A stretch of 37,729 bases of DNA, taken from the NCBI GenBank assembly GCA_945869725.1, contig CAMBPO010000027.1:1-37729 (forward strand). The letters are read 5' to 3'. This DNA is from Klebsiella pneumoniae. Its GTDB lineage: Bacteria > Pseudomonadota > Gammaproteobacteria > Pseudomonadales > Pseudohongiellaceae. Position 1 is the first letter of the stretch, and each line of letters opens with the position of its first letter. The position numbers and the translations under genes are program-made. The notes under the pieces were generated by a model. It searched no databases. It had not been told where the DNA came from and saw only the letters and a program-made list of their open reading frames with translations. Shown here in pieces: positions 32,748-37,729 of the stretch.

Positions 32748-34211
32748 ATGACAGCAGCACAAGGCGATACGCCGGACGTAATTATCATTGGGGCCGGGCT
32801 ATCCGGCATTGGTGCTGCTGCGCATCTGCAGCGGCATTGTCCGGGAAAGTCTTATCTGATTCTGGAGGCGCGATCGGCCATGGGTGGCACCTGGGATCTG
32901 TTCCGTTACCCGGGAATACGCTCCGACAGTGATATGCACACGCTCGGGTATAACTTCAAACCTTGGACGGCGGCCAAAGCCATCGCGGACGGCCCGTCTA
33001 TCCTGTCGTATGTCCAGGAAACTGCCCGCGAGCATGACATCACGCCGCATATCCGTTTCGGGCATCAATTGCTGGCCGCGAACTGGTCTGATGAAAGCGC
33101 ATGCTGGACATTAACGGTCAGGACAGCGCAGGGGGAGCAGGTACTCACGTGTCGTATGTTGCTGATGTGCTCAGGCTATTACAGCTATGGTGATGCCTAC
33201 ACACCTGACTTTGACGGTCGCGCGCAGTTTAAAGGCCCGGTGGTGCATCCGCAGCATTGGCCCGATGATCTGGACTATCGCGGCAAAAAGGTGGCGATTA
33301 TCGGATCTGGCGCCACCGCGATGACGCTGGCGCCGTCAATGGCAGAGGCTGCAGCTAAAGTGACCGTGGTGCAGCGTTCGCCAACCTATGTTGTGTCACG
33401 TCCTGATCGTGATGTTATTGCCAATTCGCTGCGCAAGTTTCTACCGGAGTCCTGGGCCTATGCCATCACACGTTGGAAAAATGTGGCGCTCAGTCAATTT
33501 GTCTACCGTCGCTCGCGCAAACAACCAGAGAAACTCAAGCAGCAATTGTTGAGTATGGTGCGCAAAGAGCTTGGGGCTGACTACGATGTCGAGAAACACT
33601 TTACCCCGCGCTACAACCCCTGGGATCAGCGCCTGTGTCTGGTGCCTAATGCGGATCTGTTTAAATCCATCAGAGCCGGCAAAACGGTCATGGTTACTGA
33701 CCATATCAAGGGATTTAACGCGCAAGGCATTGAACTGGTCAGTGGCGAGTTGATTGAGGCGGATATTATTGTAACGGCCACCGGGTTGACCTTGCAGGTG
33801 CTGGGCGGCGCACAATTCAGCAAAAATGGTCAGCCACTGGATTTTGCAAACACCTGGTCATACAAGGGACTGATGTTTTCAGGCGTGCCCAATATGGTTT
33901 TTACCTTTGGATATATCAATGCTTCATGGACTTTGCGCGCTGATCTGATCGCCGAGTTTTTCTGTCGTCTGGTTAACGAGATGGACAAAGGCAACAAAAA
34001 AGCCTGCACACCTGAGTTGCGTCCGGGTGACATGAATATGCCAGATCGGCCCTTTATTGATGATTTTTCGGCGGGATACATGCAGCGTATGATGCATCGT
34101 TTTCCAAAACAGGGGGATCGGGCGCCGTGGCTGAATACGCAGAATTATGCCAGTGACCGCAAGATGTTGCGGTATGACTCACTGCATGACGGGGTTCTGC
34201 AATTCAGTTGA
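32748..34211 (+). CDS. flavin-containing / Baeyer-Villiger-type monooxygenase
   Basis: A 487-residue FAD- and NADPH-dependent monooxygenase. It has FAD site GAGLSG (15-20) followed by LEARSAMGGTWDLFRYPGIRSDSDMHTLGY, the Baeyer-Villiger fingerprint FKGPVVHPQHWP (161-172; FxGxxxHxxxWP) and NADPH site GSGATA (186-191). The C-terminal half has VTATGLTLQVLGG and a late FTFGYINASWTLR. It probably oxygenates a ketone or heteroatom substrate; the natural substrate is unknown. ATG 32748 is chosen over a start at 32658 because GGGGA lies just upstream and the FAD motif is then at the usual distance. It is divergent from the PQQ dehydrogenase, separated by 262 bases. Confidence 0.92.
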   Translation: MTAAQGDTPDVIIIGAGLSGIGAAAHLQRHCPGKSYLILEARSAMGGTWDLFRYPGIRSDSDMHTLGYNFKPWTAAKAIADGPSILSYVQETAREHDITPHIRFGHQLLAANWSDESACWTLTVRTAQGEQVLTCRMLLMCSGYYSYGDAYTPDFDGRAQFKGPVVHPQHWPDDLDYRGKKVAIIGSGATAMTLAPSMAEAAAKVTVVQRSPTYVVSRPDRDVIANSLRKFLPESWAYAITRWKNVALSQFVYRRSRKQPEKLKQQLLSMVRKELGADYDVEKHFTPRYNPWDQRLCLVPNADLFKSIRAGKTVMVTDHIKGFNAQGIELVSGELIEADIIVTATGLTLQVLGGAQFSKNGQPLDFANTWSYKGLMFSGVPNMVFTFGYINASWTLRADLIAEFFCRLVNEMDKGNKKACTPELRPGDMNMPDRPFIDDFSAGYMQRMMHRFPKQGDRAPWLNTQNYASDRKMLRYDSLHDGVLQFS

Positions 34212-34234
34212 GGTTGTTGCGGTTTTGAGAGCGA

Positions 34235-35005
34235 TCAGCGCGCGGCATCAACGGCGCTGTTTGCCTGCGCCGGCATATCACGAGCGCCCTGATAACCTTT
34301 TTCGAAGGCGTCCCAGTGCCGCGGTTCAAAGTGGAAGCTGGACTCGCGTTGTTTCCATTTGTTCAGCGACCGGCGCAGCCTATTCAGATTGCCTGTGCAC
34401 CAACGATCATCACCGGACTTATGCATAATGCTTTTGTCAAAGTCGATCAGAAAAATCTGACCTTGATTGTTAACCAGGATGTTGCTCGCATTCAGGTCGC
34501 CATGCTCAATCAAGTGGCGATGAAACCGCCGGATAACCATGCCAATGGCTTCCCAGGTTTTGTCTGATACGTTCTCACTGCGCAGAATTTCTGCCAGCGT
34601 GCGCGAATTGGCAATGCGCTCGGCAATGATTTGTCCTTGATAACACAACAGAGAGCTGCGTTCGCAGCGCACTGCGACGGGCTCGGGTACCGGTAGCCCG
34701 AGTTCGCGCATGGCCGCCAGCAATTCAAACTCGCGCCACATGCGGGTGCGGCTCAGCCCGCTAAAGATGTAGGTGTTTTTGATAAATCGGCCAAGCAGGC
34801 CGCCACGATGGAAACGCTTGAGTACCAGTGGATTTTGTTCGTGTTCGAAGAAGACCACCGTGCCGCGGCCTTGCGAGTCGGTAGCCGCCGGTAGTGAAAC
34901 GGCAGAAGGCTCATGCCGGGAAAACAAGTCTTCCGGGAAGCTGCTGAAAACCGTCTGGTTATACAGTACGTGAGTATTTTTATGACGATATTGTGTTGTT
35001 CTCAT
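34235..35005 (-). CDS. kdkA: 3-deoxy-D-manno-octulosonic acid kinase-like protein
   Basis: A 256-residue kinase of the KdkA family, which phosphorylates Kdo of lipid A-Kdo. It has GRGTVVFFEHEQNPLVLKRFHRGGLLGRF (Lys63 in the ATP site), YIFSGLSRTRMWREFELL, the catalytic loop IEHGDLNASNILV (His168, Asp170, Asn175) and FLIDFDKS (Asp188). The length is usual for the family. ATG 35005 is taken, with GTG 35008 directly before it; neither has a good ribosome-binding site. The 5' end faces and nearly touches the divergent glycosyltransferase gene. Another heptose or sugar kinase role is possible, since the same fold is used for several core kinases. Confidence 0.85.
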   Translation of the reverse strand: MRTTQYRHKNTHVLYNQTVFSSFPEDLFSRHEPSAVSLPAATDSQGRGTVVFFEHEQNPLVLKRFHRGGLLGRFIKNTYIFSGLSRTRMWREFELLAAMRELGLPVPEPVAVRCERSSLLCYQGQIIAERIANSRTLAEILRSENVSDKTWEAIGMVIRRFHRHLIEHGDLNASNILVNNQGQIFLIDFDKSIMHKSGDDRWCTGNLNRLRRSLNKWKQRESSFHFEPRHWDAFEKGYQGARDMPAQANSAVDAAR

Positions 35006-35025
35006 CACGTCGCTTATTACGTTGG

Positions 35026-36024
35026 ATGCAATCAGTGTTGCTGATATTAGGCAGACCGGAGATTACCTCGCCTTTTTCCGATAAGATAGCGTCTTTTTAC
35101 ACAAAGCTGAGTGAAGTGGATCAATATCAAGTACCTGAGCCGCGCTGGAGCGATGGTTTGCAAGGCCGCTTTCTGCGGCTTGCCGCCAGCGGTCTGGTGC
35201 CTGCGCGTTGGTTTCTGGCCGAGTTGCCATCGCAGCAGCAGCGCGCCGCAAAAACCGGTCATCTGCAACTGGAAATAGTCAGTCACTGCTGGAAGTATGC
35301 GCATATGCTGGTGTATCAGCTCAGTTCACTGGTGGTGTTCCCGCCGCAGTCCTGCACCGTCACCATGACGGTTTTTTACGGTGAAGAAGACTCGGCAACG
35401 GTTGCGCTGCTGGCGTATTTTGGCGGGCTCAAAGTGTCCAATGTGGTCTGGAACTGGCAGTGCCTGCCGCGTCAGGCACTGTTCCGTCGTGCTATCGGGC
35501 GCAACCTTGCCGCACGCAACAGCCAGGCTGATTGGGTCTGGTTTACAGATTGCGATTTATTGTTCCGCGCTGGTTGCCTTGATGGGCTGGCTGCGGCACT
35601 GCAAGGCCGGCAGGATGTGCTGGTCTACCCGGCGCAGGAATATTGCACAGGATTACTGCCGTATGACGCTGCTATTTTGCAGCCGGATATGACCACACCG
35701 GCTGTGCTGGATGTCGACGAGTCTTTGTTTTCCAGGTTTCCGCGCAGTCGCGCAACTGGCCCGCTGCAGATTACCCACGGAGATGTGGCCAGAGCGGTGG
35801 GGTATTGTGAGAGCCTGCCTTACTACCAACGGCCATCAGAGACCTGGTGCAAAGCCTACGAGGATAGGGCGTTTCGCTGGCTGCTGCGCTCGCAGGGTGT
35901 GCCGCTGGATGTATTGGGGGTGTTCCGGATACGGCATGTCGCCAAGGGCCGCTACACAGGCGGCAAGTTGAACACCGGACTGCGCAGCAATCTGCGCAAG
36001 CTGGTGGCGCGCATCAAAGGCTGA
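35026..36024 (+). CDS. putative GT-A glycosyltransferase
   Basis: A 332-residue protein with a likely GT-A fold. It has an N-terminal acceptor of strands (SCTVTMTVFYGEEDSATVALLAYFG) and the DxD-type metal/nucleotide site in WVWFTDCDLLFRAGCLDGL (Asp175, Asp177). A later stretch reads VLVYPAQEYCTGLLPYD, and the acidic tail has ETWCKAYEDRAFRWLL as in family 2-like enzymes. No precise family is recognised. ATG 35026 is chosen; a GTG at 34993 would overlap the divergent kinase gene. The neighbourhood (Kdo kinase) suggests a surface-glycan role, which is inference. Confidence 0.72.
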   Translation: MQSVLLILGRPEITSPFSDKIASFYTKLSEVDQYQVPEPRWSDGLQGRFLRLAASGLVPARWFLAELPSQQQRAAKTGHLQLEIVSHCWKYAHMLVYQLSSLVVFPPQSCTVTMTVFYGEEDSATVALLAYFGGLKVSNVVWNWQCLPRQALFRRAIGRNLAARNSQADWVWFTDCDLLFRAGCLDGLAAALQGRQDVLVYPAQEYCTGLLPYDAAILQPDMTTPAVLDVDESLFSRFPRSRATGPLQITHGDVARAVGYCESLPYYQRPSETWCKAYEDRAFRWLLRSQGVPLDVLGVFRIRHVAKGRYTGGKLNTGLRSNLRKLVARIKG

Positions 36025-36042
36025 GCAGGTATCAGAACCTGC
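36025..36042. terminator. short hairpin between convergent genes
   Basis: GCAGGT and ACCTGC enclose a 6-base loop immediately after the glycosyltransferase stop and 16 bases before the end of the opposing hydrolase gene. There is no U tract, so this is only a weak candidate for a bidirectional terminator. Confidence 0.35.
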
Positions 36043-36058
36043 CAGCCTTATGCCAGGC

Positions 36059-37399
36059 TCAGGGCTGACCTTTCAGCATTTTCAGGCCAACCGCTCTGCC
36101 GGGCGCAAAACCTTTCCAATACGTGTGCTGCGGATTCGGGATGCCCTCGTGATTCAGGGAATACACTGCCTCGGCACCATCTTCCAGAATATCCAGATAT
36201 TCCCTCTGCGCGCTTTGCCCTTTCAGATGCAGATCCAGAAAGGCCGTTACAAAGTGCTGAAGAATATTGTTCATCAACAGGTTGTCCCACACACCATCGG
36301 TGTAGTGACCGGAGCCGGTCTGGTCTTCACGGCCATAAAACTCGACGGGCAGCGGCATGGGTGCGCCGGCGTTATGCCCTGAATTTTTGTACACCAGCAT
36401 GTAACGATCGCTGTTAACGGCCTGATCAAAAATGGCTTTGATGCCGTTTTCGTAGCCGGATGTTGTATCAACATCGCCCGCCACAAACAGACTGGGCACC
36501 GTCAGCCCGGCAAGGCCATCGGCATCCCAGAATCCGTTGTTCATACCCCATGGCGCAATGGGCACCCCGGCTTTGATGCGAGGATCAAGGGTGTCGGCAA
36601 AGTCCGGGTTAGATGCTGCAAAATCCTGCAGCAGGCGATTGGGCGGCGAGCCCAGAAAACTCACACCGGTTTCGCTATAGCCTGCACCCAGGTTATTAAC
36701 AGCGCCGTAGCCGCCCATGGAATAGCCGATCAGTCCGGTATTGTCAGCGTCAATGATGCCCGACAGAGCATGAGTGCTATCGGCACTGATCGCAGCCATC
36801 GCAGAAATAACAAAGCGTTGATCCGGTGCGCGGTTGTAAAGGGTGCTGGTGATGGCTTTCTGATCATCATAGGTGCTGTCGGTATGATCGATAGACACCA
36901 CAACGTAACCCTTACTCGCCAGGTTCTCACCCAGATGGCTCATCAGCATGCGGTTGCCGGGGTAACCGTGCGAGACCACCACCAGCGGGAAAGCCCCGTC
37001 TGTCGTCAGCGCGTCGGCATCACGGACGGCACGTCCGTTCAGGGTTGCCGTCAGGTCTGTGTTGCGAGTCAAGGTCTGATAACTGCCAGCCGCTGGTTGT
37101 CCTGCAGCCAGCTGCGCCGGATACCAGACTTCAACGGTCAGCTGCCGATCGTACAGAGGTGTATCTTCCCCGGCACGCACATTCAGAATGTCCGGCCGAC
37201 CGCTGTCTGTCAGTTGTAAGGTGCGCACCCCTATGTTGTAGGCGCCGAACTTTGCCAGTTCCGGCGCGTCCGGGCGCACTTGGTCAATTCTGTTGACCAG
37301 TGCCGCAGAGGGGGTTATTTGAGCGATGGTTTGATTGCTGTTCATCAATAAACCGCTTGTCAGTATCAGCAAGGCAAAAAACACAGATGTTTTGGTCAT
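36059..37399 (-). CDS. exported alpha/beta hydrolase (PAF-acetylhydrolase / dienelactone-hydrolase-like)
   Basis: A 446-residue secreted hydrolase with a signal peptide (about 1-27, MTKTSVFFALLILTSGLLM...). It has the strand LVVVSHGYPGNR (oxyanion region), the nucleophile elbow GYSMGGYG (Ser227), an acidic residue in FVAGDVDTTSGYE and the catalytic His in KNSGHNAG. The pattern QLTVEVWYPA near residue 90 is typical of the platelet-activating-factor acetylhydrolase-like group, which cleaves short esters or polymers. The substrate here is unknown. ATG 37399 is chosen over GTG 37411 because it begins the signal peptide. It is divergent from tal. Confidence 0.88.
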   Translation of the reverse strand: MTKTSVFFALLILTSGLLMNSNQTIAQITPSAALVNRIDQVRPDAPELAKFGAYNIGVRTLQLTDSGRPDILNVRAGEDTPLYDRQLTVEVWYPAQLAAGQPAAGSYQTLTRNTDLTATLNGRAVRDADALTTDGAFPLVVVSHGYPGNRMLMSHLGENLASKGYVVVSIDHTDSTYDDQKAITSTLYNRAPDQRFVISAMAAISADSTHALSGIIDADNTGLIGYSMGGYGAVNNLGAGYSETGVSFLGSPPNRLLQDFAASNPDFADTLDPRIKAGVPIAPWGMNNGFWDADGLAGLTVPSLFVAGDVDTTSGYENGIKAIFDQAVNSDRYMLVYKNSGHNAGAPMPLPVEFYGREDQTGSGHYTDGVWDNLLMNNILQHFVTAFLDLHLKGQSAQREYLDILEDGAEAVYSLNHEGIPNPQHTYWKGFAPGRAVGLKMLKGQP

Positions 37400-37530
37400 G
37401 GTCACGTCCACAGGTATGGATAGCCTTAACGGTACAACAGAGGCCCATCAGAATTCCAGACAAAAAACGCTCACGCTAGATTGATGCGGGACAAACAGAT
37501 TGAATGTGCGAATGCCTTTGCGCCTTGCCA

Positions 37531-37560
37531 TTGACGGACAGCCCCTGCTTGCACCATATT
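37531..37560 (+). promoter_or_regulatory. candidate sigma-70 promoter of tal
   Basis: TTGACG (37531-37536) and CATATT (37555-37560) are 18 bases apart, 33 bases before the tal ATG. The -35 matches 5 of 6 consensus bases and the -10 matches 4 of 6. This is a reasonable but unproven promoter. Confidence 0.45.
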
Positions 37561-37593
37561 CGGGGGCAATCAACCAGTGTCTCGGGAACTGTA

Positions 37594-37729
37594 ATGAACA
37601 AGCTGGAAGCATTAAAACAAATGACCACCGTGGTCGCGGATACCGGTGATGTAGACGCGATCAGTCGGTTTACCCCGCAGGACGCCACAACAAATCCTTC
37701 CCTGATTCTGAACGCTGCGCGTCAGCCGC
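37594..37729 (+). CDS. tal: transaldolase, 5' part (runs off the window)
   Basis: The last 136 bases encode [20 protein letters not shown], then [25 protein letters not shown]. This is the N-terminus of a class I transaldolase (TalB type); TTVVADTGD and [12 protein letters not shown] are diagnostic. The enzyme exchanges dihydroxyacetone units between sugar phosphates in the pentose phosphate pathway; its Schiff-base Lys would lie beyond the window end. GGGA (37584-37587) is six bases upstream of the ATG. The frame is open at the window edge. It makes sedoheptulose 7-phosphate interconversion possible, the starting sugar for ADP-heptose, but this proximity to the LPS genes may be chance. Confidence 0.95.
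   Translation, partial: MNKLEALKQMTTVVADTGDVDAISRFTPQDATTNPSLILNAARQP

Noticed and set aside
1..37729. CRISPR arrays, tRNA or rRNA genes, insertion sequences with a transposase
   Set aside because: None were seen. The only repeats are the palindrome pair, short tandem duplications and the duplicated hairpin; there is no regular repeat-spacer pattern and no transposase gene.

Overview
The window comes from a Gammaproteobacterium with moderately high GC. The evidence is the set of housekeeping neighbours: glnE, waaF/waaC/waaG, hldE, uup, yaeQ and tal. The LPS-core genes resemble the Pseudomonas type: a WaaP-type kinase with the HRDxYxCHFLL motif, and a NodU-type carbamoyltransferase in the core operon. 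Their order differs from Pseudomonas, so a less-studied marine or aquatic gammaproteobacterial lineage is likely. This placement is inference; no rRNA or tRNA gene was seen.

Layout. 1-1.45 kb: scarred DNA with two copies of a 37-bp perfect palindrome bordered by short tandem duplications, a truncated aspA remnant, and yaeQ. 1.4-3.5 kb: an ECF sigma / anti-sigma / periplasmic beta-helix operon. 3.6-9.9 kb: exported M20 peptidase, DUF885 lipoprotein, GST-like protein, NHL-type beta-propeller protein and a DUF1295 membrane protein. 10.1-11.5 kb: a second ECF sigma / anti-sigma pair overlapping a YbjQ-family gene. 11.6-16.7 kb: uup, divergent from glnE. 16.7-23.4 kb: LPS inner-core operon tightly coupled to glnE (waaF, waaC, waaG-like, a fused double kinase, carbamoyltransferase). 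23.4-25.9 kb: a convergent pair, a GT-C-like membrane protein and an LpxL-like acyltransferase. 26.0-28.8 kb: hldE overlapping chrA. 28.9-32.5 kb: a c'-type cytochrome, a diheme cytochrome c and a PQQ dehydrogenase. 32.7-37.4 kb: a flavin monooxygenase, a Kdo-kinase-like gene divergent from a GT-A-like transferase, and a secreted alpha/beta hydrolase. The window ends inside the 5' part of transaldolase (tal).

How the genes work together. HldE makes ADP-heptose, which WaaC and WaaF add to Kdo and heptose. The WaaG-like enzyme extends the core, the fused kinase and the Kdo-kinase-like protein are expected to phosphorylate it, and the carbamoyltransferase to carbamoylate it. The acyltransferase and GT-C protein probably act on lipid A, core or another envelope glycan. 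The most unusual item is the single-chain fusion of two lipopolysaccharide-kinase-like domains; the small palindrome/tandem-duplication element beside the broken aspA is second.
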